NCBI GenBank assembly: GCA_014727835.1
Contig: WJMT01000104.1
Location: 38,913 to 102,912, forward strand
Source of the DNA: Candidatus Aminicenantota bacterium
GTDB taxonomy: Bacteria > Acidobacteriota > Aminicenantia > Aminicenantales > Aminicenantaceae
DNA: 64,000 bases
Direction of reading: 5' to 3'
Shown here piece after piece: positions 50,807 to 59,716 of this stretch. Under the pieces are notes generated by a model. It saw only the letters and a program-made list of their open reading frames with translations. It searched no databases and was not told the DNA's origin. A program made the position numbers and the translations under genes. Numbering within the stretch: the first letter of the stretch is position 1; each line of letters begins with the position of its first letter.

Positions 50807-51861
50807 AAACCATACAGAATGACTGCCGCCATCACAGCAAAGTAGGCCAAAACCAGCAGCAAGAATCCAGCAGACTCTCTCTTGAGATAATCGTAAACAG
50901 CCCCTTTTCCTGATTCAGGCAGAGGCACAGGATCCCAAGGAAGTCCGTATGACTGGGTGATGCCTTTTATGTAAAGCAGATGGATCACAGGATAACCTTG
51001 GAATGCCATTTCAAACACAAGTCCTCTTTTTTCAGAAGGCGGAAAGTTTCTGATGTCTGTCAATCCCGGCTTCACCTTTAAAATGTCTGAATCAGTCCCC
51101 AATCCTGAGTAACTGCCGCCTATGTTGATAAAAGCCGCAATGTCTTGTTCGCCGGCGTTCTTTTTAAAAAGTGCGATTTTCTGTTGGACATTCCGTTCTA
51201 AATCCGATTGATAGACAAAGGGAACATCTTGCTGCCTGATCATTCGTAAAAGCTTGATGCGTCCCTCTGCCTCCATTCCACCGCCCACATCGTTCTCTCC
51301 TCCAAGGGAAACAGCAACAGGTCGGTCATTGAAAATTCCATTTTCCAGCAGGCATTCCTGGATATTCAACCAGTTGAAATCAAGCTCATTGGCTCCCCAC
51401 TGCGAAGCGCCCAGCGATACAATGAAAATGAGGTTCAGATCCATGACTTCTGCAGCAGAAAAAACAGAGATGATAAGGCCAGGAAAGGACCCGGATGCTT
51501 CCACAGCAACAGTCTGACCTTTCTGGACCCCTGCTTCGTGCAAGAGCTTCACCACCAATCCTGCAAAATTTGGATTGGTGGTTGTCCTCTTAGCTTGCAG
51601 ATTTCCAACGGATGTGGTTATGGGAGAATTTTCTGTGCCGATGAGACCTGTCAGGTTAATGTCATCCTGCTTGTTGATAACAACTCCCTTCTCGTCCCGG
51701 CATTTCTTAGCTCCTCTCAATGCTTCCGACATTTTAGTGGAAGCTCGGACCATCAACTCCCTTAAGCCGGCTTTTTTGTTAAATGGAAGAGTGAATGTGA
51801 GGAGAAAAAAAAAGACACTGACCAGAGACACAAGGATGACCGTTTTATGGAGTTTGGTCAT
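50788..51861 (-). CDS. pgsW: Poly-gamma-glutamate system protein PgsW-like
   Basis: 357 residues from the ATG at 51861, which overlaps the capC stop as ATGA; the longer frame reaching back to 52056 runs through capC. One helix at each end (LVSLVSVFFFLLTFTLPF and FLLLVLAYFAVMAAVILYGF) anchors a large domain (GLIGTENSPITTSVGNLQAK, VAVEASGSFPGLIISVFSAA, AAFINIGGSYSGLG). This matches what I know as the poly-gamma-glutamate system protein found beside capB and capC in capsule loci of some bacteria. Its role there is undefined. It ends overlapping the convergent AspA-like gene. Confidence 0.8.
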   Translation of the reverse strand: MTKLHKTVILVSLVSVFFFLLTFTLPFNKKAGLRELMVRASTKMSEALRGAKKCRDEKGVVINKQDDINLTGLIGTENSPITTSVGNLQAKRTTTNPNFAGLVVKLLHEAGVQKGQTVAVEASGSFPGLIISVFSAAEVMDLNLIFIVSLGASQWGANELDFNWLNIQECLLENGIFNDRPVAVSLGGENDVGGGMEAEGRIKLLRMIRQQDVPFVYQSDLERNVQQKIALFKKNAGEQDIAAFINIGGSYSGLGTDSDILKVKPGLTDIRNFPPSEKRGLVFEMAFQGYPVIHLLYIKGITQSYGLPWDPVPLPESGKGAVYDYLKRESAGFLLLVLAYFAVMAAVILYGFHSHFS

Positions 51862-52298
51862 AGTCCTATCCAGCTCACCACTCTGGCAAGGAAATATGTA
51901 GCCACAGTGACTGTCACCATGGAAGCGAGAGTCAGGGCCTGCTTTTGTTTTTCCAGATTGTTCGCGATGAGGCCGGGTATCACTAACCCGATGGTCCTCA
52001 ATCCTATGGGCTGAGGAAGAATTTCCGGCCAGATAAGAAACCAAGCATGCGCCCATAAAGCTCCCAACAAAAGGACCAATACAAACCGTCTCCTTCCAAA
52101 TAAAATGAAATAACGGGAGAGCAGCTTGTATGAATACAGAGCCAAATAAGCAACCAAGACAGTTGCTGCCAACCTTCCCGGCTGATGCAGATAAAGAGCC
52201 ATGTAAGCCGGGACAATAATTCCCCCGGGATAGAGATCAAAGATCTCCACATAAAATACAGCCATCAACAGTCCTATAAAAATGGTTTCATAACTCAT
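51858..52298 (-). CDS. capC: Poly-gamma-glutamate biosynthesis protein CapC/PgsC
   Basis: 146 residues, four to five hydrophobic segments. The N-terminus ETIFIGLLMAVFYVEIFDLY with GGIIVPAYMALYL and the C-terminal TIGLVIPGLIANNLEKQ are CapC signatures. It is the membrane partner of CapB in the polymer synthase complex. Its start overlaps the end of capB by 11 bases and its stop overlaps the start of pgsW by ATGA, so the three genes are translationally coupled. Confidence 0.9.
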   Translation of the reverse strand: MSYETIFIGLLMAVFYVEIFDLYPGGIIVPAYMALYLHQPGRLAATVLVAYLALYSYKLLSRYFILFGRRRFVLVLLLGALWAHAWFLIWPEILPQPIGLRTIGLVIPGLIANNLEKQKQALTLASMVTVTVATYFLARVVSWIGL

Positions 52299-53478
52299 GG
52301 CGAATTCCTATGGTATCCCAATGGTCAAGAAGCTGGATTCCGGTTCCTCCGATATTGCCCAGTCCCACGCAAACACAGTTGTGTTTCTCAACCTCCAAAA
52401 GACGAGACATGATCTGTTTGGGATTTCTGTTCCGAAAGGCATCGAATTCTTGACCTTTCATTCTCTTTTCCAATCTTTTTTTCACTAATTCAGATTGATC
52501 CCCGATAAAAACAATTTTTTGAAATTCAGGAAAAAGTTTGTTTTCAAAAGCAGATATCCATTGGTGAGTACGGTCCCCCCTGTCTTTTCTGATATTGAAT
52601 AAGCCGATCCAGCGGGAATTTTTGATGTTTTTGCTCTTCACTAATTTGTCAACCACATCACGCGTAGACTTTGGGTCATTAGCCGAAAAAGCACTGACCA
52701 ATTCCCACCTGCGTTTGGGCAGACTGAATTCAGCCCTCCAATACTTGAGGCTTCCTATGTCTGGAATGGCTTTTTGAATCCCGGCATAGGATAAGTCCCT
52801 TTGAATCCCCAAAAAGTCACAGACAGAAAGAACCAATCGTATATTTTGGATGAATTCAGCTTTGGGAACCTTTTCCAAAAAAGACTTGCCTTCTGCAGAA
52901 TCATATTCACTGACTTTAAACAATTTGGCTTTCCTCTTTTTCACAATTGTCTGAAAAACAGGAAAAAACTCCTCTTCGGGAATAAAAACAGTGGAAAAGT
53001 CAGGGATACAACGGCTGAAATTTTCAGCAATTTTGTCCCTCGAATTTCCGGCCTGGGCAATATGGTCCATCCTGACATTAGTGATGACGATTATATGAGG
53101 CCTGAGCATCCGTCTGCTCTCCGCATACAAGGATTCCGGACTGAAGGACATCAACTCAACAATCAAAGCCTGAACAGATCGGGATGCTGCTTTCCGGATT
53201 ACTTTTTTCTCCTCTAAAATAGATGTGATCCCCCTGCGCTTGATGGGCTTCTCTTTTCCATGCGGAAAAATAAACACAGGACTTGAGCCGGTTATTTTGG
53301 CCATCACTCTAAAGCCGGCCTGATTCAGACAGGAAGCCAGAAGACGAGTGATCCCTGACTTTCCCCTTGTTCCTGTGATACAGATTCGGAGTGGTATCTT
53401 GCTCGATCTCTGATGCAGGTATCTCTTCTCATACCATAAATAAACAAGAAGAATCACCACAGAAACGGAAATGATCAC
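52288..53478 (-). CDS. capB: Poly-gamma-glutamate synthase CapB/PgsB
   Basis: 396 residues from a GTG at 53478. After a membrane anchor (IISVSVVILLVYLWY) comes the ATP-grasp/Mur-ligase-type nucleotide site ITGTRGKSGITRLLASCL (GTRGKS Walker A), then VELMSFSPESLYAESRRML and ITNVRMDHIAQAG, all CapB landmarks. It activates and joins glutamates by the gamma-carboxyl, forming extracellular poly-gamma-glutamate. It follows an M28 aminopeptidase gene by 24 bases and overlaps capC. No capA/pgsA gene is in the window. Confidence 0.92.
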   Translation of the reverse strand: MIISVSVVILLVYLWYEKRYLHQRSSKIPLRICITGTRGKSGITRLLASCLNQAGFRVMAKITGSSPVFIFPHGKEKPIKRRGITSILEEKKVIRKAASRSVQALIVELMSFSPESLYAESRRMLRPHIIVITNVRMDHIAQAGNSRDKIAENFSRCIPDFSTVFIPEEEFFPVFQTIVKKRKAKLFKVSEYDSAEGKSFLEKVPKAEFIQNIRLVLSVCDFLGIQRDLSYAGIQKAIPDIGSLKYWRAEFSLPKRRWELVSAFSANDPKSTRDVVDKLVKSKNIKNSRWIGLFNIRKDRGDRTHQWISAFENKLFPEFQKIVFIGDQSELVKKRLEKRMKGQEFDAFRNRNPKQIMSRLLEVEKHNCVCVGLGNIGGTGIQLLDHWDTIGIRHEL

Positions 53479-53502
53479 AAATTCTCTAATTTGACACTCC
53501 CT

Positions 53503-55809
53503 CTAAGAGGTCCCCTCTGCAGCTTCTTGAAGTATTCTGAGAAAAGTGCCGCTGAACAAATGGGACAGATCACTTCTGTCATATTCCGCTTGAATCATAA
53601 CTGATATGACATCCATCATCTTGTTTTGGCCATCTTGTTTCCACAGACAAAATTCATTCACTATGGCTACATATTCCGACCCCATGGCTTGGACCGCTTG
53701 GTCTATGGTTTCTAAATATTCAGAAGGCTCTGTATCCTGACTGAGAATAAATCCGATTCCGGAGGAATCTTTTTTGATCGCCTCCAGCACTTCCTCATCG
53801 GGTAAATTCTGATAGATAAGAAATACAGGATCCTTGGAACACTTTAAAATCGCTTTGACCTGGGTCGGATTTGCCTGTCTCAATATAAAAAGCATCCCGC
53901 TTTGATTGAGTGCCCTGATCACATCCATTCCCTCATCACTGAGAACATTTTCATCAAACAGCAAGTAAGGCCGATCAACAAACACAGTGCAAATCCCTTG
54001 TCCGGCCATTACAGATGCCCATTGAGGGCTGTCAGAAAACGATCCGATCCCCTTGAGTCCAGGAATCACGGTGGTTTTGCCATCTCTGATTGCGCCGTAC
54101 ACCTCTCTGGAGGATGAAAAGAGCTGAAGCCCTTTGCTTTGGTTTATGTGTTCCTTTGCTTGAAAAAGTTTGTTGAGAACAGAAACTCTCAAGTCATCAC
54201 CAGAGAGTTCTTCATCCTGTTCAACCAAGGATAACTGGATATCCACATGAGAATCCTTCACATCTGTTCTGTGTTCAATCGTTTTATGGAGAATATTCCA
54301 CTTGAAATTGATCAGGTTTTGGTACTTCAGTTGATAGCTTTCCTGCCTTTGTTCCTTTATAAAATCAACAGGCTCATTTGCAATAATGTTCACCGCTTGC
54401 AGAACAAAATCACCCACTTTTTTCAAAAGCCCAGGATCCACTAAGTCTGCATCATCTCTTGGATGATGATATTTGAAGTGATGGCCTTTTGTCATGATGG
54501 CATATGCGGGCACACCTTTGGCGAGAAAAGGAGAATGGTCTGAGCCGCCAGGGCCTCCCCGGCCGGGCTCTACATAATCAATAATATCACCAGAGAGTTT
54601 GCTCTTGATTGTGCTCCAGATCTGAGGACCGTAATATTCTCCCCTGAAAGGAACAATCCCATTTCCATGAGCGACCATATCCAGATTGAAATAAGTGACA
54701 GTCTGTTCAATGGGATGAGTGGGATGGTCCGCATAGTGACGGGAACCCAAAAGGCCCTGTTCTTCTCCAGCCCAGGCAGCAAAAATCACTGTTCTTTTTG
54801 GTTGAATTTGGTTGAGTTTCATCACCCGGGCTATTTCCATCACCACTGCAGTTCCGGAAGCATTATCATTTGCTCCGTTATACACATCTCCATTAGGCCC
54901 CACTCCCAGATGGTCCATATGCCCTCCGATGATCACGCATTCCTTGTTCAGCTTTTCATCGATTCCTGTTATTTTGGCAAGGACATTTCTGGTTTTTCTT
55001 TGGGGATCAAACTCTGCACGTACAGATATATAGGCACTAACCCCTGTGTGGAAAGACTGGGGCTTGGTCAGCTTGTCGATCTGCTGGAACTGATAGCGAA
55101 GGTCTGTTTTGAGTTCTTTAAAAACAAAATCCATCACTTCCTCTCCAGCGGTCAGGATAACAAACTCAGGGTCATACTTTTCTTTATCTGCTCTCAAGCT
55201 GAAATACCGGCTCTGGCTGGAAGGATGTTTGAATCCAATGACCCCCAGAGCACCGTGCTCTTTAGCTGCTTGGATGCGGTTTTTCATTTCAAGCTCCTCA
55301 TCCAGCTTTTCTCCTAATTTTCCGGGAGTTCCTGAAGTGAGAAGGACGAATTTGCCCTTCACATCCACATCCATGTAATCATCATAATTTTTTTCTGGAG
55401 CACAAATTCCATAGCCCACAAAAACCAACTCTGCTGTGAAATGGCCTGAACCTGAGTAACGAGCGACTCTCCAATCATCCCTATAGTCAAAATTCCGCCT
55501 CAATTCATCAGTGATGATTTCAAAGGTCACTCCCTGGAATATGTTTCGATGCTCAATAGTAAACGTCTGAAAAAAGGTGCCCTTGTCTCCGGCTGGCTCA
55601 AGCCCCCATTCTTTAAATTTAGAGGCAACATATTCCTCCCCCATGATGCCTCCCGGTTGTCCGCTCTTTCGTCCCAGCATGGCATCACTCGACATTTCCT
55701 TGATATAACTCCAAGCGGCCTGTTCATCAAATTTGATTTTGTCTTTTTTGGCCCATAAAGGAGACACCGCAACACATACCACCAATAACAAAGCAAGTTT
55801 TCTTTTCAA
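53503..55809 (-). CDS. Secreted M28 family aminopeptidase with PA domain
   Basis: 768 residues with a cleavable signal (LALLLVVCVAVSPLWA). A PA-type insertion is seen around residues 130-230 (GYGICAPEKNYDDY, GVIGFKHP). The M28 di-zinc core has VIIGGHMDHLG (His, Asp), NGANDNASGTAVVME, WAGEEQGLLGSRHY (Glu pair) and FNLDMVAHGNG; the last His is likely in KGHHFKYHHPRDD. The final 250 residues are an additional domain (QAKEHINQSKGLQLFSS, ILRQANPTQVKAILKC) I do not recognise. It heads the capB-capC-pgsW unit, so peptide or gamma-glutamyl polymer trimming is a natural guess. Confidence 0.88.
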   Translation of the reverse strand: MKRKLALLLVVCVAVSPLWAKKDKIKFDEQAAWSYIKEMSSDAMLGRKSGQPGGIMGEEYVASKFKEWGLEPAGDKGTFFQTFTIEHRNIFQGVTFEIITDELRRNFDYRDDWRVARYSGSGHFTAELVFVGYGICAPEKNYDDYMDVDVKGKFVLLTSGTPGKLGEKLDEELEMKNRIQAAKEHGALGVIGFKHPSSQSRYFSLRADKEKYDPEFVILTAGEEVMDFVFKELKTDLRYQFQQIDKLTKPQSFHTGVSAYISVRAEFDPQRKTRNVLAKITGIDEKLNKECVIIGGHMDHLGVGPNGDVYNGANDNASGTAVVMEIARVMKLNQIQPKRTVIFAAWAGEEQGLLGSRHYADHPTHPIEQTVTYFNLDMVAHGNGIVPFRGEYYGPQIWSTIKSKLSGDIIDYVEPGRGGPGGSDHSPFLAKGVPAYAIMTKGHHFKYHHPRDDADLVDPGLLKKVGDFVLQAVNIIANEPVDFIKEQRQESYQLKYQNLINFKWNILHKTIEHRTDVKDSHVDIQLSLVEQDEELSGDDLRVSVLNKLFQAKEHINQSKGLQLFSSSREVYGAIRDGKTTVIPGLKGIGSFSDSPQWASVMAGQGICTVFVDRPYLLFDENVLSDEGMDVIRALNQSGMLFILRQANPTQVKAILKCSKDPVFLIYQNLPDEEVLEAIKKDSSGIGFILSQDTEPSEYLETIDQAVQAMGSEYVAIVNEFCLWKQDGQNKMMDVISVMIQAEYDRSDLSHLFSGTFLRILQEAAEGTS

Positions 55810-55968
55810 TATGATCCTCCAGAATACATGATTTGATTTAAAAGATTATTATATCGGATAAACAAGATAAATTTAAAAGATTTTTATGGAAAAAAGTGGG
55901 AATAAAAAAGACATCTCATGCGTCTAAGAAGTGAAAAACAAAAAAATGAAACCACAAAGGAGACACCA

Positions 55969-56493
55969 ATGAAAAAAACAACACTCACAGCTGTTCTTCT
56001 CTTAGGGCTGATCTTTCTGACCTCAAGCGTCTCTGCATCACCTCAAATGAATTTCCAAAGGAAAAGGGCCCGTCTGGGGCCTAATCCGGGAAGCCTTCTG
56101 ACGGTACTTGAAGCCAAAAAGGATGAATTTGAGGTTACAGACGAGCAAATGAATCAAATAAGAGAGCGGACCTATCAAATGGAAGAGAGGACCATGAAAT
56201 TCAGGAACGCAAAGGACACTCTCCAGCTGGAATTGAAAAGGGAGATCAGAGATAGAAAAATTCGGGATTATGAAAAAATCAAATCCCTTCTGACCAAATC
56301 AGCACAGCTCCGAACGGATATGATAGTGGACCAGATGAAATTCAGGGAAAATATCAACAATATCCTCTCTGATGAACAGCTCACCAAACTCAAAGACATG
56401 TTCAAAAATAATCTGATGAGGAGACGGCTCTTAAACAGAAGAGCCCCTGCTCGAAGAAACCTGCACCGGGAACGAACCCCTGTGCGACGTTGA
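55969..56493 (+). CDS. Spy/CpxP-like periplasmic protein
   Basis: 174 residues from ATG 55969 with AAAGGAG at 55956-55962. The signal peptide ends near SSVSAS. The mature protein is almost all helical and highly charged (EVTDEQMNQIRERTYQMEER, KDTLQLELKREIRD, ILSDEQLTKLKDMFKNNLM), the layout of Spy/CpxP envelope-stress chaperones with LTxxQ-like ends. The basic tail RRAPARRNLHRERTPVRR is unusual. It diverges from the M28 gene. A terminator-like hairpin follows. Confidence 0.7.
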   Translation: MKKTTLTAVLLLGLIFLTSSVSASPQMNFQRKRARLGPNPGSLLTVLEAKKDEFEVTDEQMNQIRERTYQMEERTMKFRNAKDTLQLELKREIRDRKIRDYEKIKSLLTKSAQLRTDMIVDQMKFRENINNILSDEQLTKLKDMFKNNLMRRRLLNRRAPARRNLHRERTPVRR

Positions 56494-56522
56494 ATGTTGT
56501 CATCCCTTTCTTTTTGCCATGG

Positions 56523-56555
56523 GCAAGAGAAGTCAGCCCGTCTGGCTTCTCTTGC
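56523..56555. terminator. Terminator-like hairpin between convergent genes
   Basis: GCAAGAGAAG-T-CAG and CTG-G-CTTCTCTTGC form a 14-pair stem (one G-U) with a 5-base loop, between the Spy-like gene and the DUF2961 gene. On the plus strand it is followed by TGGATTCTTCCTTT, a weak U tract. It probably serves as a bidirectional stop. Confidence 0.55.
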
Positions 56556-56567
56556 TGGATTCTTCCT

Positions 56568-58676
56568 TTAATCGATTTTTTGGATCCAAATGAAATCTAT
56601 ATTCACTTCAGGTTTGAGTATCTCATTGGAAGCGCCCTGGAACACCGTGCTCAAACAGTGAAGGCCTGAGGACAATTCCATGTCCTTCAAACGAATGTTT
56701 CTGAGCAGGATGCGGAACGGACGGTAAAGATCTGCGGTTTCTTTGTTTCCCGATATGAGGGTCTTTTGCTGGTCGATTTCAAATCTGATTTTCCCCGAGT
56801 GAGGGGTCAATCCTGCGGCGACTGAGATCCGGTATATCCCTTTATCCTCAATCAGAAATTCAAATTTCTTTGAACTCCCTGTGCCTTCGGGCTTCCAAGT
56901 CAAAACACTTCCTTGAGACCAAATCCTTCCTGGGTTGAGCTCTGTTCTGTCTGAGTCCATGATCAGGTCTTCAGCCGCATAAATCACTGCATCACGAGCT
57001 CCCATCCGGGCGGCGGGTTTCCAGTTATCCGGAAGCTGACGCTGCTTGAGGTCCTTTTTTTGAATGGCCACATGGTCATCCGTCATGTTTGGCCGGGCAT
57101 AATGATAACTTATTCTGGCATAGGACATGCCTGGAGTCTCTTCATGGCTGTACAGTTCCATATAAAACCGGATGTTTTTTTCAAAAGGCAGAGGATCCAG
57201 AATCTGCCAGCGAAAATTGGTTACAAAGCCCCTGTTTCCCGGACCGTCATTTCGGGGTTGACCGCAGTACGGGAAATCAAAAATATCCGGTGATGACCAG
57301 GAGTAGTTGAAATAATCCTCCGAACCTGTCCCAAACACAGAAGGACTGCTTTCATCATCAACAAAAACTTTTTCATCTCCCTCTCCCCACCAGTTTCCAT
57401 AAGAAGTGGGGACAGGATTGGGATTCAACAAATAGGAGGTGGTTCCCACATACAATCCCTTTCCAAAAGCAATCAGAAAAGGGAGGTCCTGGATATCAGT
57501 ATTGGATGCTGTGAGATCATGGTCCACTCTCCATTTGGCCCTCAAATGCATGGAACATTGCTCATCCCAATCAAAATCAGCCGGAAGCACGCTTCCTTTT
57601 GCTCTGACTGGTTGGGCCCCCATGTTTTGGAGGAAAATTCTGAATTCCTTCTGAAAGGGCATGGGAAACCGGCACACCATTTGACCATCAGGATGAACCG
57701 TGAAGGGAAGAGAGGAATAAGGATTCACACCAGGTGCCGCTCCAAAAAAATCCCCTACAGGAGATTGAACCTGGCTCCGGGCATACTGGTCACACTGGAT
57801 GTAAAGCACCGTCTGACGCAGAGCTTTTTCCGCATCACGCGCATAAAGCCTCACATCAAACCGTTCCACGGCCTGGGGACCCTGAAGAAACACCACTTCT
57901 TTTTTCTGGCCCGGCTCCAGAGAGGAATCAAAATGTTTTTTTTGTTTGTCTGACCTTAATTTCCAGTTCTGATCCGGGTCTGAAAGAACCGAGACCACGC
58001 TCTCTATGGTGGACCTGTATTCAGAAAAATCCTGAGGAGAGAAAGATTTCACTCGGGTTCCTTTTTCATAAACCCTGACCTGGACCTCATAGAAATGAAT
58101 GGTTTTGATATCCCCTATCCACACCAGGCGCATGTCTTTTGAAAAGGGGATGGGAACATAGGAAGCGTCTCTCTGATAAAGAGTCTTGTGGAGATGACGG
58201 TCACTCAGATAACCTGCTTCGGAAAACGGTTTCAGCGGAGTGTGGAAAAAATCAACGGCGTCCCCTTCATACACAGGCTCATCACTTTTATCTAGAAAAA
58301 GTTTGATCCTTCCGGATATGGCTGCGCTCCATAAACGCACAATGGCTCCAGGCCCTTCCACCTCTGCCATCAAGTATTCACCGATTCCCTCCTCATCCGG
58401 TTTTGTGATGACTTTTTCAAAATTAGGGAAGGGCTCGCCTCCGAATCCATCGGAATTCGAAAACCATCCCGGTCCTTGAGGGATGCAGCTTCTCCGGTCA
58501 AAAGAAGAAAATTGGATTGTTTTGTATACAGGTTTGGGAAAGTCAGTCAATCCCCATAAATCCACCATTTCTTTGAAAAGGCTTTCTGTGGTTATTTCCT
58601 TAGGATTCTCTGAACAAAAAATGAACAAAATCCCCAAACATATGAATAAACATCCACCCCAAATCTTTGGTTTCAT
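56568..58676 (-). CDS. DUF2961 (GH172-like) lipoprotein
   Basis: 702 residues with an AAAGGAAA site before the ATG. The leader ILFIFCSE supplies a lipobox, so the protein is lipid-anchored. The first half matches DUF2961 (KPDEEGIGEYLMAEVEGPGA then IVRLWSAAISGRIKLFLD; GTGSEDYFNYSWSSP), the family that includes difructose dianhydride I synthase/hydrolase. The second half is beta-sandwich-like with a carbohydrate-binding look (KFEFLIEDKGIYRISVAAGL). A glycoside hydrolase or transferase acting outside the cytoplasm is inferred. It follows the Spy-like gene tail to tail. Confidence 0.85.
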   Translation of the reverse strand: MKPKIWGGCLFICLGILFIFCSENPKEITTESLFKEMVDLWGLTDFPKPVYKTIQFSSFDRRSCIPQGPGWFSNSDGFGGEPFPNFEKVITKPDEEGIGEYLMAEVEGPGAIVRLWSAAISGRIKLFLDKSDEPVYEGDAVDFFHTPLKPFSEAGYLSDRHLHKTLYQRDASYVPIPFSKDMRLVWIGDIKTIHFYEVQVRVYEKGTRVKSFSPQDFSEYRSTIESVVSVLSDPDQNWKLRSDKQKKHFDSSLEPGQKKEVVFLQGPQAVERFDVRLYARDAEKALRQTVLYIQCDQYARSQVQSPVGDFFGAAPGVNPYSSLPFTVHPDGQMVCRFPMPFQKEFRIFLQNMGAQPVRAKGSVLPADFDWDEQCSMHLRAKWRVDHDLTASNTDIQDLPFLIAFGKGLYVGTTSYLLNPNPVPTSYGNWWGEGDEKVFVDDESSPSVFGTGSEDYFNYSWSSPDIFDFPYCGQPRNDGPGNRGFVTNFRWQILDPLPFEKNIRFYMELYSHEETPGMSYARISYHYARPNMTDDHVAIQKKDLKQRQLPDNWKPAARMGARDAVIYAAEDLIMDSDRTELNPGRIWSQGSVLTWKPEGTGSSKKFEFLIEDKGIYRISVAAGLTPHSGKIRFEIDQQKTLISGNKETADLYRPFRILLRNIRLKDMELSSGLHCLSTVFQGASNEILKPEVNIDFIWIQKID

Positions 58677-58701
58677 GTTTTTTCCTTTGATTGAATTGAC
58701 C

Positions 58702-59712
58702 CTATATCTTTTTTTCCAATTGTTGAATCATTTCAGGGCTGGCAATAAAAATGAGAGTGTCCTCTCTTTTTATCTCAGTTTGTGGAGAAGGATTGAAATC
58801 ATATTCTCCGGACTCTTTGTCTTTGATCGCAACCAGAATAGCTCCGACTTTTTCTCTGATCCGGCACTCATCAAGAGTCTTTCCGATAAAAGGAGATCCT
58901 TTCTCTATAAGCACCTCCTCAAACCGGAACACTCTTTTTCTTTCTCTCAGCATCATATCTAGAAAAGAGACCACAGCCGGACGGACCATTTCAGAAACCA
59001 TACGCATGCCTCCGATAAATGTAGGGGAGACAACTGAATCCGCACCTGCTTTCCTCATTTTATTATCGCTTTTTAGGTCTATGGCTTTGCTCACGATCCG
59101 AATATCCGGATTAAGGCTCCGGGCACTCAGAGTAACAAAAAGGTTCTCTTCGTCAGTGCTCAAGGATAATATGATTCCTTTGGCCTTTTTGATCCCTGCA
59201 GACAGAAGCACTTCATCCTCAGCAGAATCCCCTATGATGTGCATGAAATCACCAAGAGACGAGAGGCGATCTATCTTTTCTTGTGAAGGGTCTATGACCA
59301 CAAAATCCCTTTGAGTCAAAATAAGCTCTTCAATAATCGTGCGGGCTGTTTCATCAGATCCACAGACAATGAGGTGATTCTTGAGTTTTGATATTTTCCT
59401 GTCCATTTTTTTTCTCCAGATAATATTTTTTAACTCTCCCTCCACAATAAACGCTGTGATGGATGATAGGGCAAAAGTAATGGTCCCCAAGCATAAAACA
59501 ATGAAGGCCACCACAAAAATGCGGGCTCCTGGATTGGCGCTGAGGTCAAGCACCTCTTCATAGCCCACAGTAGAAATGGTGATGACAGTCATATACAAAC
59601 TGTCCAGCAGAGACCAGTCCTGACCTCCGAATATTTTAAATCCGAGAACCCCGCTCACAAACACCAAAAAGAAAATAAAAACAGAAAGAAAGATTCTTTT
59701 TTTGCTGCCCAT
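58702..59712 (-). CDS. Two-helix potassium channel with RCK (TrkA-N/TrkA-C) domains
   Basis: 336 residues. Two membrane helices (FLSVFIFFLVFVSGVLGF and IFVVAFIVLCLGTITFALS) flank a pore loop with the selectivity filter TISTVGYEE. The RCK-N domain begins HLIVCGSDETARTIIEEL, a degenerate form of the GxGxxG nucleotide-binding loop; RCK-C occupies about residues 255-336. Such channels are gated by nucleotides, Na+ or Ca2+. It is last in the minus-strand operon, 4 bases after the MscS-type channel gene. Confidence 0.88.
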   Translation of the reverse strand: MGSKKRIFLSVFIFFLVFVSGVLGFKIFGGQDWSLLDSLYMTVITISTVGYEEVLDLSANPGARIFVVAFIVLCLGTITFALSSITAFIVEGELKNIIWRKKMDRKISKLKNHLIVCGSDETARTIIEELILTQRDFVVIDPSQEKIDRLSSLGDFMHIIGDSAEDEVLLSAGIKKAKGIILSLSTDEENLFVTLSARSLNPDIRIVSKAIDLKSDNKMRKAGADSVVSPTFIGGMRMVSEMVRPAVVSFLDMMLRERKRVFRFEEVLIEKGSPFIGKTLDECRIREKVGAILVAIKDKESGEYDFNPSPQTEIKREDTLIFIASPEMIQQLEKKI

Positions 59713-59716
59713 GGTT

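Noticed and set aside
51862..52056. 65-residue extension of pgsW into capC
   Set aside because: It is capC read in another frame; the ATGA overlap at 51858-51861 gives the natural start.
54667..55317. 216-codon open frame antisense to the M28 peptidase gene
   Set aside because: The opposite strand holds the M28 di-zinc motifs in frame; the antisense product is low-complexity and has no start signals.
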